Source: Candidatus Alistipes merdigallinarum
Lineage (GTDB): Bacteria; Bacteroidota; Bacteroidia; Bacteroidales; Rikenellaceae
Assembly (NCBI GenBank): GCA_019119305.1
Contig: DWXH01000032.1
Coordinates: forward strand, 35,200-99,199
Direction: 5' to 3'
Length of the DNA: 64,000 nt
The notes beneath the pieces are model-generated. The model did not search any database. It was not told the DNA's origin and was given only the letters and a program-made list of their open reading frames with translations. Shown one piece after another: positions 48,394 to 56,829 of the stretch. Each line of letters opens with the position of its first letter. Positions within the stretch are counted from its first letter, which is position 1. The translations under genes were made by a program, and so were the position numbers.

Positions 48394-49371
48394 ATGAAAA
48401 AAGTAGCGGTCGGTGTCGATATCGGAGGAACCAATTCGGCTTATGGCTTGGTAGACGAACAAGGTAACATTTTGTGCGAGGGTGTATTCCCGACGCGTAA
48501 TTTTCCCGATGCGGATCTTTATATCGAGGAGCTCTATATCGGGATTCAGAATTTGTTGAAAACCTCTAACGAAGAGTTTGAACTGATCGGGGTAGGTATC
48601 GGTGCGCCGAACGGAAACTATTATAAGGGGACGATCGAATTCGCCCCGAATTTGCCGTGGAAAGGGACCGTTAATCTCGTCGAAAAGATGGGCCGTTTCT
48701 TCCCGACGTTGCCGGTAATCGTTACCAACGATGCGAATGCCGCTGCTGTGGGTGAAATGGTATATGGTGGAGCAAAAGGGATGAAAGACTTTTTGGTCGT
48801 TACTTTGGGGACCGGACTCGGTAGTGGTTTCGTTGCCAACGGCCAGTTGATTTATGGACATGACGGGTTTGCCGGAGAGTTGGGACACGTGACCGTAAGC
48901 CATACCGGGCGGGTGTGCGGTTGCGGACGTAAAGGATGTCTCGAAACTTATGTTTCGGCAACGGGAATCAAGCGTACGATCTTCAAATTGATGGCCGACA
49001 GCATTGCCGACAGTGAATTCCGTCACATCACCTACAACGACCTGACGGCTGAGATGATTACCAAAGCCGCATTGAACGGCGATCCATTGGCTATTGAAGC
49101 ATACGAATACACGGGTATGTTGCTCGGACGGGCGTTGGCCGATGCGGTGACGATTACCAGTCCCGAGGCGATCTTCCTTTTCGGAGGTTTGGCCAAAGCC
49201 GGGAAGTATATTTTCGAACCGACCAAAAAATATATGGAGATGCACATGATGCCGATCTTCCGCAATAAGGTGAAACTGTTGCCGTCGGGAATCGATGGTA
49301 AGAATGCAGCTGTACTGGGTGCATCGGCGTTGGCTTGGCAACATGTCCGTGAGAAAAACGAGAAAAAGTAG
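48394..49371 (+). CDS. ROK family glucokinase/sugar kinase
   Basis: ROK proteins phosphorylate glucose or other sugars, or act as repressors. The 325-residue protein has the ATP site AVGVDIGGTNSAYGLVD near residues 4-20, the glucose-binding VVTLGTGLGSGF, and the sequence GFAGELGHVTV. The zinc-binding CGCGRKGCLE is near residues 174-183. It lacks an N-terminal DNA-binding domain, so it is a kinase. ATG 48394 is chosen over a TTG 9 bp upstream. It ends at a terminator at 49431-49481. Confidence 0.93.
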   Translation: MKKVAVGVDIGGTNSAYGLVDEQGNILCEGVFPTRNFPDADLYIEELYIGIQNLLKTSNEEFELIGVGIGAPNGNYYKGTIEFAPNLPWKGTVNLVEKMGRFFPTLPVIVTNDANAAAVGEMVYGGAKGMKDFLVVTLGTGLGSGFVANGQLIYGHDGFAGELGHVTVSHTGRVCGCGRKGCLETYVSATGIKRTIFKLMADSIADSEFRHITYNDLTAEMITKAALNGDPLAIEAYEYTGMLLGRALADAVTITSPEAIFLFGGLAKAGKYIFEPTKKYMEMHMMPIFRNKVKLLPSGIDGKNAAVLGASALAWQHVREKNEKK

Positions 49372-49430
49372 GTTGTAAAGTTAGTTGGACTCTGCATTTT
49401 ATAGAGAATACTGGCTATAGCAACGAAAAA

Positions 49431-49481
49431 CAGGGAGGGGGAGAAACTATTTGTGATTAATGGTTTCTCCTTCCTTTTTTG
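49431..49481 (+). terminator. Terminator of the ROK kinase gene
   Basis: GGAGAAAC pairs with GTTTCTCC around a 17-nt loop, with further G-U and G-C pairs outside, and is followed by TTCCTTTTTTG. It lies about 60 bp after the stop. Confidence 0.8.
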
Positions 49482-49661
49482 TTTGAGGGTCGAATCGGAT
49501 ACGAAAAGAGGTGTGAGAATCGTTTCCTTTTTGTAAGGAATGTGATTTCGACAATTTCGGGAAAATAATGTATCTTGCGGAATCAGTTGTGTAGTATAAA
49601 GAAAAATTGGCATTCGACTTGCGGGTCGGAGCCGAGAGGATCCTAAATAAAACGAGAAATC

Positions 49662-50408
49662 ATGAAAAGTGTGAAAGAGACATTGTTGGAGCGCCGATCG
49701 ATTCGCCGTTATGAGCGTCAGCCGATCGAACAGGAGAAGATGGAATTTATCTATCAGGCCATTCGTAATACGCCGACCAGCTATAACGGACAGCAGTTTT
49801 CGGTTATCGAAATATCCGATCAATCAGTAAAAGAGCAGTTATACGAGATTACAGGACAAAAACAGATAAAGACATCGGCGGTATTCCTCGTGTTTTGTTT
49901 GGATTTCCACAAGTTACGGGTTGCAGCCCGATTGAAGGGTGTCGAGTCCCCGGCCTTCGAGGCGACGATCGACGGATATACGGTGGGGGTTATCGATGCT
50001 TCGTTGGCCATGATGAGTGCTCTTATTGCAGCCGAATCGATGGGGCTGGGCGGATGTTGCGTGGGATATATCCGTACGGCCGATCCGGTGAAGGTGTCGG
50101 AAATGCTCGGCTTACCTGAAGGGGTGGCTATTGTTTGCGGGCTGGCGATCGGCTATCCTCGGGAAATGCCGGACCTGAAGCCTAAACTCCCGCAGCCTTT
50201 GGTAATTCACAAAAATCATTATACCCTTGATGCAGAGATGGAACCTCTGTTGTGTGCTTACGATAAAGAGGTGTACGAATACAACCGACATCGTGCAGGA
50301 GACCAGACCGAGAACGATTGGGCTGAACACATCGTTTGGTACCACAAACACTCGATGGAACATGGAATTAGGGAATATCTGAAAAAACAGATTGACTTGG
50401 AATTTTAG
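49662..50408 (+). CDS. Nitroreductase family protein (NfsA/FRP-like)
   Basis: The 248-residue flavoprotein resembles NAD(P)H-dependent flavin and nitroaromatic reductases. It has ERRSIRRYERQPIEQEKMEF near residues 10-29 and the FMN-binding NTPTSYNGQQFSVIE. The MSALIAAESMGLGGCCVGYI segment and the C-terminal KPKLPQPLVIHKNHY match the NfsA group. Natural substrate unknown. The promoter is unclear: TATCTTGC at 49571 lacks one T and has no matching TTG. Confidence 0.87.
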   Translation: MKSVKETLLERRSIRRYERQPIEQEKMEFIYQAIRNTPTSYNGQQFSVIEISDQSVKEQLYEITGQKQIKTSAVFLVFCLDFHKLRVAARLKGVESPAFEATIDGYTVGVIDASLAMMSALIAAESMGLGGCCVGYIRTADPVKVSEMLGLPEGVAIVCGLAIGYPREMPDLKPKLPQPLVIHKNHYTLDAEMEPLLCAYDKEVYEYNRHRAGDQTENDWAEHIVWYHKHSMEHGIREYLKKQIDLEF

Positions 50409-50558
50409 ATCAAGGGCCGCAGCTTGTACTTTTTTAAAGTTATCAAATTAAAAAATGGCGGGGAATAAAAGTTGAGGTTTTGCGTGAGTGTATGGAGAGC
50501 AGGTCGTTCGTTGCCTCTGTCTTCCACACTCAGTAGTTTTAGCAATAAGTTACAGATC

Positions 50559-50601
50559 AGCAGAGCTGCCTTGAAACCAAGAGTTTCAAGGCAGCTCTGC
50601 T
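50559..50601. repeat. Perfect 18-bp inverted repeat after the nitroreductase gene
   Basis: AGCAGAGCTGCCTTGAAA (50559-50576) and its exact complement (50584-50601) are separated by 7 nt. No T-run follows on either strand, so it is not a typical terminator, though it may end transcription or block readthrough between convergent genes. It marks the left border of an A+T-rich segment. Confidence 0.75.
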
Positions 50602-50620
50602 AAACATTATTGGGAAGAGC

Positions 50621-51139
50621 TTATCCCATTGTTTTTTCAAAGATAAAATACTCGTTTTGGAAATCGTTATTGCCCAATGGCCTGTCGGGGTCTCGGTGGC
50701 TCTTGTTGAAAAACTCCACAATCCTGAAACCACATTTGTTTACATAAAAGTGGATATTCCGTTTCTCAAAATATGGCGTTATCAGACGCCAGACCTTAGT
50801 TCTCGGGTATCTCCTTTCCAAATTTTGCCATATTTGGGACCCGAGACCTTGTCCATGTTTGTCGGGATAGATGTATAACAGGTCCAACCAATTATGTTCT
50901 GTTTGAGGATCAATTTTAACCACTGCACCACCCACCTTCTCGCCATCGGCATATATGGCCAATGCTTCACATTGAGGGTTGTGTAAAGATAGGTTTATAT
51001 CGTTGTCGGGAATAACCTCTTTGGGGTCGTCAGGTTTGCCATATGCCTCAATGACGGCAATGGAAAAAATTTTTTTTACATCATTTCGAAATTCTGCGTA
51101 TTCTTGTTCAACAAGCTTTTTGAATGTAATGTCCGCCAT
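50621..51139 (-). CDS. GNAT family N-acetyltransferase
   Basis: The 172-residue protein has the acetyl-CoA motif in LDLLYIYPDKHGQGLGSQIW near residues 88-107 and a C-terminal FYVNKCGFRIVEFFNKSH segment typical of this fold. The acceptor substrate is unknown. The gene is more A+T-rich (27-43% GC in sampled lines) than its neighbours (about 53%), and it is flanked by a palindrome and a non-coding remnant, so it was probably acquired. Confidence 0.85.
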   Translation of the reverse strand: MADITFKKLVEQEYAEFRNDVKKIFSIAVIEAYGKPDDPKEVIPDNDINLSLHNPQCEALAIYADGEKVGGAVVKIDPQTEHNWLDLLYIYPDKHGQGLGSQIWQNLERRYPRTKVWRLITPYFEKRNIHFYVNKCGFRIVEFFNKSHRDPDRPLGNNDFQNEYFIFEKTMG

Positions 51140-51352
51140 TATTTTGCTTTTATTGATTTTTCACATTCTTTCTCTTCTGTGATATTCTTTTCAAAAGACA
51201 GATTTGCATGCCACGTATTCTAAGGATGGGCATGTGTATGCTGTCGCTCTGACCAGAAAAATACCCGCCTTCCCGTCCCAAGTAGGACCCCACTTGCCAT
51301 CGGTCGTGAGATATAGGTAAGGTTCTGTTTGATTTAAATGACAGTAACGGGG
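51140..51352. other. Non-coding or relic segment between the GNAT and methyltransferase genes
   Basis: About 210 bp without a supportable gene. On the minus strand short frames are open between about 51155 and 51325, including one of 26 codons starting at 51300, but none resembles a known protein to me. It may be the remnant of an inserted element. The methyltransferase gene ends at 51353. Confidence 0.4.
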
Positions 51353-52111
51353 TTACTTAGAAGTAGGTGTTTTTTTGAGAAGGATGTGTATCCATATTGG
51401 TTTTCGAGCTCCGTATAATTTATATTGAATCTGATTCAACGCTCGTGCGATAAAACATACGGCCCATTGTATCCGGTCGATCGAGGGACGGATCAGCTTC
51501 TTTCCGCAGCGGATGCAGCCCTCCTCCTGATCGTAACTTCCGTATGGGTAGCCGCATATCCGGTAAAGCCATACGGAAAGGGGATTGGTGACTGCCTGGC
51601 CTTTGCCGACAAGTCTTATTTCGCAAACCTCCATGTCGGGAAACAGAGCGAGGAGGGTTTTCCGGTCGAAACGGTTGAGGTGTCCGGTTGTCGGATTGAC
51701 CGTGCCGCAATGGGTGCAACGTGTGCGGTTGGCCCGGAGGTCTTGCCGGTAAGGAACCCCGATAACGGCGTAACGTGAGGAGACCCGTTCGATTTCGCGA
51801 CAGGCCTGACCGAGTTTTTGTGGCGGAATGTGTTCCAAAACTTCGGTACAGAAGACGGTATCGAAAGTCTCGTCGGCAAAATCGAGAGCCGTTACGTCTC
51901 CCTGCACCGGTGTGATACCCGGTTCGTCGATCTCGGGTCGGGTCAGGTCGAGTGCGGTGATGTGCGGGTAGAGTGAAGTCAATTTCCGGGTTATGTAGCA
52001 GTCTCTCGCTCCGATCTCGAGAAGACGGTCTCCCGGTGGAGTAAGTTGCATCAGGTCTGCGATACGGAGCTGTTCATTTGTGCTGCTGCGTTGTCGGGCA
52101 ATATCGAACAT
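51353..52111 (-). CDS. Class I SAM-dependent methyltransferase with Cys pairs
   Basis: The 252-residue protein has the SAM-binding motif LLEIGARDCYITRKL near residues 34-48 and VFCTEVLEHIPPQKLG near residues 85-100. Unusually for this fold it has two Cys pairs, CTHC in TRCTHCGTVNP and CIRC in EGCIRCGKKLI, which could bind zinc. Substrate unknown. It lies 6 bp after the ThiF-like gene on the same strand and so probably shares its transcript. Confidence 0.8.
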   Translation of the reverse strand: MFDIARQRSSTNEQLRIADLMQLTPPGDRLLEIGARDCYITRKLTSLYPHITALDLTRPEIDEPGITPVQGDVTALDFADETFDTVFCTEVLEHIPPQKLGQACREIERVSSRYAVIGVPYRQDLRANRTRCTHCGTVNPTTGHLNRFDRKTLLALFPDMEVCEIRLVGKGQAVTNPLSVWLYRICGYPYGSYDQEEGCIRCGKKLIRPSIDRIQWAVCFIARALNQIQYKLYGARKPIWIHILLKKTPTSK

Positions 52112-52117
52112 GGGGCA

Positions 52118-52816
52118 TTAGATTTCAAAAAGGGTAATTTGTAGGGTTCGCCCATCGATCGAAAGCAGGCGCCCATCCAACCCGGTTCCCATACCGGTGA
52201 TCCATTTTATCGTTTCGAGTGCTTGGAACGAACCGACGATTCCGACCATCGGAGGAAGTACTCCGACCTCATCTTTTGGTGCAGAAGCTGTCGGATAGAG
52301 GTCGCGGTAACGGTCGGCCCGTCCGGTGTTGAAAACCGACACCTGTCCGCCGATTTGTTCGGCGCTTCCGTAGACCATAGGGATCCGTTGTGCAGCACAG
52401 TAGTCGTCGATGACGTATCGGGTGGTGTAATTGTCCGTGCAGTCGACGATGATTTGGCTGCCCGACAACAGGGCCTCTGCGTTTCGGGTGTCAAGCCGTT
52501 CGGTGGTGGTTTCGATCCTGCATAACGGATTGATTCTCGCTAACCGTACTGCTGCGGTCGTAGCTTTATCTTTTCCCAGATCGTCGGTCGTATAGAGAAT
52601 CTGGCGTTGCAGGTTACTGAGCGAAACCGAGTCGTCCTCGATGATCCGTATAAATCCCACACCGGCGGCAACGAGGTAGTTTAATACGGCAGAACCCAAT
52701 CCGCCTGCCCCGACTACTGTTACACGACTCGCTGAAAGCTGCTGTTGCTGCTCGTCGGAAAATCCTTCGACCAGCAAATTGCGCCGGTAACGTTCGTTCT
52801 CGATTGCTTTTCCCAT
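52118..52816 (-). CDS. ThiF/MoeB/HesA-family adenylyltransferase lacking the zinc cysteines
   Basis: E1-like proteins adenylate the C-terminus of ubiquitin-like sulfur carriers. The 232-residue protein has the nucleotide-binding VVGAGGLGSAVLNYLVAAG near residues 33-51, the conserved Arg in SLSNLQRQILYT, and the catalytic Asp in VDCTDNYTTRY. The two CxxC pairs that bind zinc in MoeB and ThiF are absent. No moaD or thiS gene is nearby. It lies between the acyl-CoA synthetase and the methyltransferase genes. Confidence 0.85.
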   Translation of the reverse strand: MGKAIENERYRRNLLVEGFSDEQQQQLSASRVTVVGAGGLGSAVLNYLVAAGVGFIRIIEDDSVSLSNLQRQILYTTDDLGKDKATTAAVRLARINPLCRIETTTERLDTRNAEALLSGSQIIVDCTDNYTTRYVIDDYCAAQRIPMVYGSAEQIGGQVSVFNTGRADRYRDLYPTASAPKDEVGVLPPMVGIVGSFQALETIKWITGMGTGLDGRLLSIDGRTLQITLFEI

Positions 52817-52904
52817 CTCTTTGAATTGAAACTCTTGTGTGGTAGTATCTTATTGGTCTCGTAACTCTTCCTTCTCTTTTCGAGATAGGGAAAAGAGCGG
52901 GGAG

Positions 52905-54533
52905 CTATTTTTGTTTCTGTTTCTTGTTGTAAAGGAACCGTTTGATCTTGTAAGTCGGAGTCTTTTCAAACTCGTTCGGCTTTTCGATCACCTCCGATAT
53001 TCGGGAAAAGCGGTTCACTTTGGAATTAACGTAATTGATCAGCTCTTTCTTCGCATGTTCCATGCGGTTACCCAGCTCCTCTTTCATCGAGTGGTATTTT
53101 CGTTCGAGCTCCTCTTTGTTAAAATAGACGATGGCAACCAATTTCCCCATGCTGTTCTCCTGTACCAGCGAATCGCTGACCAGTGCGTGGCTGTTGATGA
53201 CATTTTCGATCTCTTCGGGATAGATGTTCTCTCCGCTCGGCCCGAGAATCATGTTCGAAAGCCGGCCTTTGATATACAGGTATCCGTCTTCGTCGAAGAT
53301 GCCGAGGTCTTTCGTCCGGAACCAACCGTCGGCGGTGAACGAATCTGCCGTAGCCTCCGGATCTTTGTAGTACCCCATCATGACGTTGGGACCTTTGACT
53401 ACGATCTCACCCTCCCCCGATTTGGGGTTTACGTTGTCGAGCCGAGCCTCTATTCCCTGCAGCATCGGACCGGTGGATTGGTGCCGTACCATCGTCGGGT
53501 TGACTCCGGCAAGAACCGGTGCGGTTTCGGTTAATCCGTATCCGATGGCGTACGGGAAACGGGCTTCAAGTAGGAATTGTTCGACGTCCGGGTCGAGCTT
53601 CGCCCCTCCGATGCCGAAAAAGCGGATGCGTCCGCCGAAAAGCTTCATCAGTTTCTTCCCTGCGACGCGGTGTAACCATTTCCGCCCCCACTCTTTTTTA
53701 TAGAGACGTTTGAATAGAAAGTTGGAGGAGAGTTGAGGTAAAATCCGGTTCCGGTATATCTTTTCGATGATCAGCGGAACGCTCAACATGATCGTGGGGC
53801 GGACGGCTTTCAGTATGGGAATCAGTACGGAAGGAGTCGGCGCTTTGTCGAGATAGACGACCGAGGCCCCCCACATGAACGGGAGCAACATCCCCAACGA
53901 ACATTCGTATGTGTGGGAAAGAGGAAGGATAGAGAGGAAAACGTCGTTCGGGAATACAGGTTGCAGGATGCTGACCATACTCAGTTCGCTGCAGAGATTT
54001 CCGTGGGAAAGCATGACCCCTTTCGGTTTCGATGTAGTCCCCGATGTATAGATGATAGCGGCAAGATCCTCTTTTTTCGGGTCGAGCAGCACTTTGTGTC
54101 TGTCCTCTTCCTGTTTGTGTTGGGCGATTACTCCCAGATTTTTCGAACGGATGACTAATGTAAGTTGTGCGAGAACCTCTTTGGAAACTTTGGTGTAAAG
54201 TTTATCGGAGGCGACTAAAACTTTCGCTTCGGAGTGGAGAATGATCCGATCGATCTCCGAACCCGAAAAATCGGGAAGTATCGGAACGATAACCATTCCC
54301 GAAATGGTTGTGGCGAAATAGGTAACCCCCCAGTTGGGCATATTGTTGCTCAGTAAAGCCACCTTGTCGCCACTCCCGAGCCCTGCTTCGGCAAATATTC
54401 CGATCAGAGATTCGACCCGCTCGGAGAATTCCCGATAGGTGAGCGATTCGCCTCCGTAAAGCGAGGAACAGGGGTTGGAACTGTATGCATGGATGCTGTG
54501 TCTGTAAAGGTCCAGCAATGTGTTGAAAGGCAT
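52905..54533 (-). CDS. Long-chain acyl-CoA synthetase (AMP-binding)
   Basis: The enzyme activates fatty acids to acyl-AMP and then acyl-CoA. The 542 residues have the AMP-binding P-loop IIYTSGTTSKPKGVMLSHGN near residues 167-186 and the later motifs YGLTETAPVLAGVNP and GWFRTKDLGIFDEDGYLYIK. The C-terminal domain has GRLSNMILGPSGENIYPEEI. Length and motifs match the long-chain group. It is divergent from queG. Confidence 0.93.
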   Translation of the reverse strand: MPFNTLLDLYRHSIHAYSSNPCSSLYGGESLTYREFSERVESLIGIFAEAGLGSGDKVALLSNNMPNWGVTYFATTISGMVIVPILPDFSGSEIDRIILHSEAKVLVASDKLYTKVSKEVLAQLTLVIRSKNLGVIAQHKQEEDRHKVLLDPKKEDLAAIIYTSGTTSKPKGVMLSHGNLCSELSMVSILQPVFPNDVFLSILPLSHTYECSLGMLLPFMWGASVVYLDKAPTPSVLIPILKAVRPTIMLSVPLIIEKIYRNRILPQLSSNFLFKRLYKKEWGRKWLHRVAGKKLMKLFGGRIRFFGIGGAKLDPDVEQFLLEARFPYAIGYGLTETAPVLAGVNPTMVRHQSTGPMLQGIEARLDNVNPKSGEGEIVVKGPNVMMGYYKDPEATADSFTADGWFRTKDLGIFDEDGYLYIKGRLSNMILGPSGENIYPEEIENVINSHALVSDSLVQENSMGKLVAIVYFNKEELERKYHSMKEELGNRMEHAKKELINYVNSKVNRFSRISEVIEKPNEFEKTPTYKIKRFLYNKKQKQK

Positions 54534-54573
54534 GGTCGGATAGATTGATTAACGTATGCACTCTTCCAACAGA

Positions 54574-54610
54574 CAAAGATAGATTTTTTTGACGAGAAAT
54601 TATACTTTTG
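54574..54610. promoter_or_regulatory. Divergent -7 boxes of the acyl-CoA synthetase and queG genes
   Basis: The minus strand has TATCTTTG (54581-54574), 41 bp upstream of the synthetase ATG. The plus strand has TACTTTTG (54603-54610), 38 bp upstream of the queG ATG. Neither has a TTG at the right spacing, so these are -7-only assignments. Confidence 0.6.
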
Positions 54611-54647
54611 TAGAACTTTAACGCATGAAAGAGCTTTGTTCCGCAGT

Positions 54648-55568
54648 ATGTCGCTTTCCGAAAAAATACGTTGTCGCGCCTATGAGCTGGGTTTCGACCT
54701 GTGTGGGATTGCCGCATGTCGGCCATTGGCTGAACAATACGACGATTTTCGGAGATGGCTCGGATCCGGTTACGACGGAGGGTTGGAGTACCTGCGGCGC
54801 AATGTCGAAAAACGGTTCGATCCTGCGATGTTGTATGAGCAGGCTCAGTCGGTTGTGGTTTGCGGTGTCAGTTATAATCGTCCCGTCGCTTCCGGAGAGG
54901 TCTCCTCGCGTATCGCTGCGTATGCCCATTCAACCGATTATCACATTACGATCAGACAACAGCTTTCCCGTCTGCTCGATTATTTAAAAGAGTTGGAACC
55001 TCAAGCTGCGGGACGGGTTTTTACCGACACGGCACCTATTTCGGAAAAATCATGGGCCGTAGAGGCGGGTTTGGGGTGGATCGGTCGTCATTCTTTATTG
55101 CTTCACCCGCGTTTGGGCTCATTTTTGCTGTTGGGGGAGATCGTTACGACGGTACGGCTCGATCCCGATGAGACAAGGATGGGGAACGGGTGCGGAAATT
55201 GTCGGAGGTGTGTGGATGCCTGTCCGGCAAAGGCGATTTTGCCCGACCGGAAGATCGATGCAGGGAAGTGCATCGCCCGCCGGACGATTGAACGGGGACA
55301 AGATGGTGAGGCGGAAGGGAATTTGCATGGATGGGTGTTCGGTTGTGACGTTTGTCAGCGGGTATGTCCGTACAATCACAAGGCTCCGGAGCTGGATCAC
55401 GAATTATTTCGTCCGATCCCGGAGCTCGAACAACTGGATGCTGTTTCATGGCTTGCCCTGACCGAATCTGATTTCGATCGGCTGTTCGGACAGACTCCGC
55501 TCGCGCGTTGTGGATTGCAGCGGTTACAAAACAGAATCCGCAAGATCGTCGGGAAAAATTCGAAATAG
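54648..55568 (+). CDS. queG: Epoxyqueuosine reductase
   Basis: QueG performs the last step of queuosine tRNA modification, using cobalamin and two [4Fe-4S] clusters. The 306-residue protein has CGNCRRCVDACPAKAI near residues 183-198 and CDVCQRVCPYN near residues 236-246 for the clusters, and FTDTAPISEKSWAVEAGLGW near residues 125-144, which contains the catalytic Asp. ATG 54648 (MSLSEKIRCRAYELGFDLCG) is chosen over an upstream TTG. Confidence 0.95.
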   Translation: MSLSEKIRCRAYELGFDLCGIAACRPLAEQYDDFRRWLGSGYDGGLEYLRRNVEKRFDPAMLYEQAQSVVVCGVSYNRPVASGEVSSRIAAYAHSTDYHITIRQQLSRLLDYLKELEPQAAGRVFTDTAPISEKSWAVEAGLGWIGRHSLLLHPRLGSFLLLGEIVTTVRLDPDETRMGNGCGNCRRCVDACPAKAILPDRKIDAGKCIARRTIERGQDGEAEGNLHGWVFGCDVCQRVCPYNHKAPELDHELFRPIPELEQLDAVSWLALTESDFDRLFGQTPLARCGLQRLQNRIRKIVGKNSK

Positions 55569-55611
55569 GGCAGGGAAGAGGACTCTTTCGAAAAAATCCT
55601 GCGGCGATTGT

Positions 55612-55641
55612 TTGCCGGATTCATAATAAAACGTACTTTTG
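55612..55641 (+). promoter_or_regulatory. Promoter of the exbB-exbD-tonB operon
   Basis: TTG (55612-55614) and TACTTTTG (55634-55641) are 19 bp apart, 57 bp upstream of the exbB ATG. Confidence 0.8.
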
Positions 55642-55698
55642 TGAATCGACAAAATATCGGTTCGGAGAACTGAAAATTAAAAAACTAATTGAAAAGAT

Positions 55699-56391
55699 AT
55701 GATGTTTTTGTTGCAAGCAAGTGAACCGGCAGCGACGGCGACTCTGGCCGTAGAACCGGTGGCCGAGACGATGAGTTTCGGAGAACTATTTCTCGCCGGA
55801 GGTTTCCTGATGTGGCCGCTTCTGATTCTCGGCGGTGTGGCTGTGTTTATCTTTTTCGAACGCTTTTGGGCGATTCGTAAGGCTTCGGCTGTCGATCCCA
55901 ACTTCATGAACAGAATCCGCGAATTGATTTTCGATGGGAAGATAGCCGCGGCGGTCCAACTGTGTCGGAGCTCCAATACTCCGATTGCCCGTATGGTCGA
56001 GAAGGGTATTGAGCGTATCGGTCGCCCGTTGAACGATGTGAACAATTCGATCGAAAATGTAGCGAATCTCGAGGTGTCGAAACTCGAAACCGGTCTGCCG
56101 ATTCTGGCAACGATAGCAGGAGGCGCTCCGATGATCGGATTCTTGGGTACGGTTGTCGGTATGGTACAGGCCTTTATGAACATGTCTCAGGCAGGAGGTA
56201 CGGTCGATATGACGGTTTTGTCGAGCGGTATGTATGTGGCGATGGTGACTACGGTAGCCGGTTTGACAGTCGGTGTCCCTTCCTATTTCGGATACAACTA
56301 TCTGGTGGCGCGTATCGAAAAACTGGTCTTTCAGATGGAGGCCAACTCGATCGCCTTTATGGATATTTTGAACCAACCGATCGAACAGTAA
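55699..56391 (+). CDS. exbB: ExbB/TolQ/MotA-family proton channel protein
   Basis: ExbB forms the pentameric proton channel that powers TonB. The 230-residue protein has a first membrane helix around LFLAGGFLMWPLLILGGVAV (residues 30-49) and the conserved block of the second and third helices with ATIAGGAPMIGFLGTVVGMV near residues 136-155 and MVTTVAGLTVGVPSYFGY. It is followed by exbD (41 bp) and a TonB-like gene. Confidence 0.93.
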   Translation: MMFLLQASEPAATATLAVEPVAETMSFGELFLAGGFLMWPLLILGGVAVFIFFERFWAIRKASAVDPNFMNRIRELIFDGKIAAAVQLCRSSNTPIARMVEKGIERIGRPLNDVNNSIENVANLEVSKLETGLPILATIAGGAPMIGFLGTVVGMVQAFMNMSQAGGTVDMTVLSSGMYVAMVTTVAGLTVGVPSYFGYNYLVARIEKLVFQMEANSIAFMDILNQPIEQ

Positions 56392-56432
56392 AAAGTAGCG
56401 AACGGGAATAAAAGATTAAAACGTTATTAATT

Positions 56433-56825
56433 ATGGCTATCAAACGAGGGTCGAAAGTGGAAGTAGGGTTCAGTTCGTCATCGATGACGGACCTGATCTT
56501 CTTGCTGTTGCTTTTTATGATGCTCTCTACCACGTTGATCAATCCCAATGCCGTGAAACTGACGTTGCCGAAAGCTACCAATCAGTTGAAAGATAAACCG
56601 GTAGCTACGGTTTCGATTACGGCCGATCTGAATTATTATGTCGGGACGGATCCGGTGCCCTTCGATCGTCTGGAGGAGGCATTGGTTGCAGCCGTAAAGG
56701 ATGCGGAGATTCCTTCGGCGTCGCTTCATTGCGACAAAAGCGTGCCGATCGAGGAGGTCGTCAAGGTGATGAAGATTGCAATAAAGAACAAGATAAGATT
56801 GACTTTGGCCACTGCGCCGGAATAG
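56433..56825 (+). CDS. exbD: ExbD/TolR-family protein
   Basis: ExbD is the single-helix partner that lines the ExbB pore. The 130-residue protein has a short cytoplasmic N-terminus and one helix beginning SMTDLIFLLLLFMMLSTTLI near residues 17-36 with the essential Asp (Asp20). A periplasmic domain ends in VVKVMKIAIKNKIRLTLATA. A single exbD is present. Bacteroidetes often have two. Confidence 0.93.
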   Translation: MAIKRGSKVEVGFSSSSMTDLIFLLLLFMMLSTTLINPNAVKLTLPKATNQLKDKPVATVSITADLNYYVGTDPVPFDRLEEALVAAVKDAEIPSASLHCDKSVPIEEVVKVMKIAIKNKIRLTLATAPE

Positions 56826-56829
56826 TGTG

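Noticed and set aside
52874..52897. 8-bp hairpin between the acyl-CoA synthetase and ThiF-like genes
   Set aside because: CTCTTTTC and GAAAAGAG pair perfectly, but no U-run follows on the minus strand, so termination is not supported.
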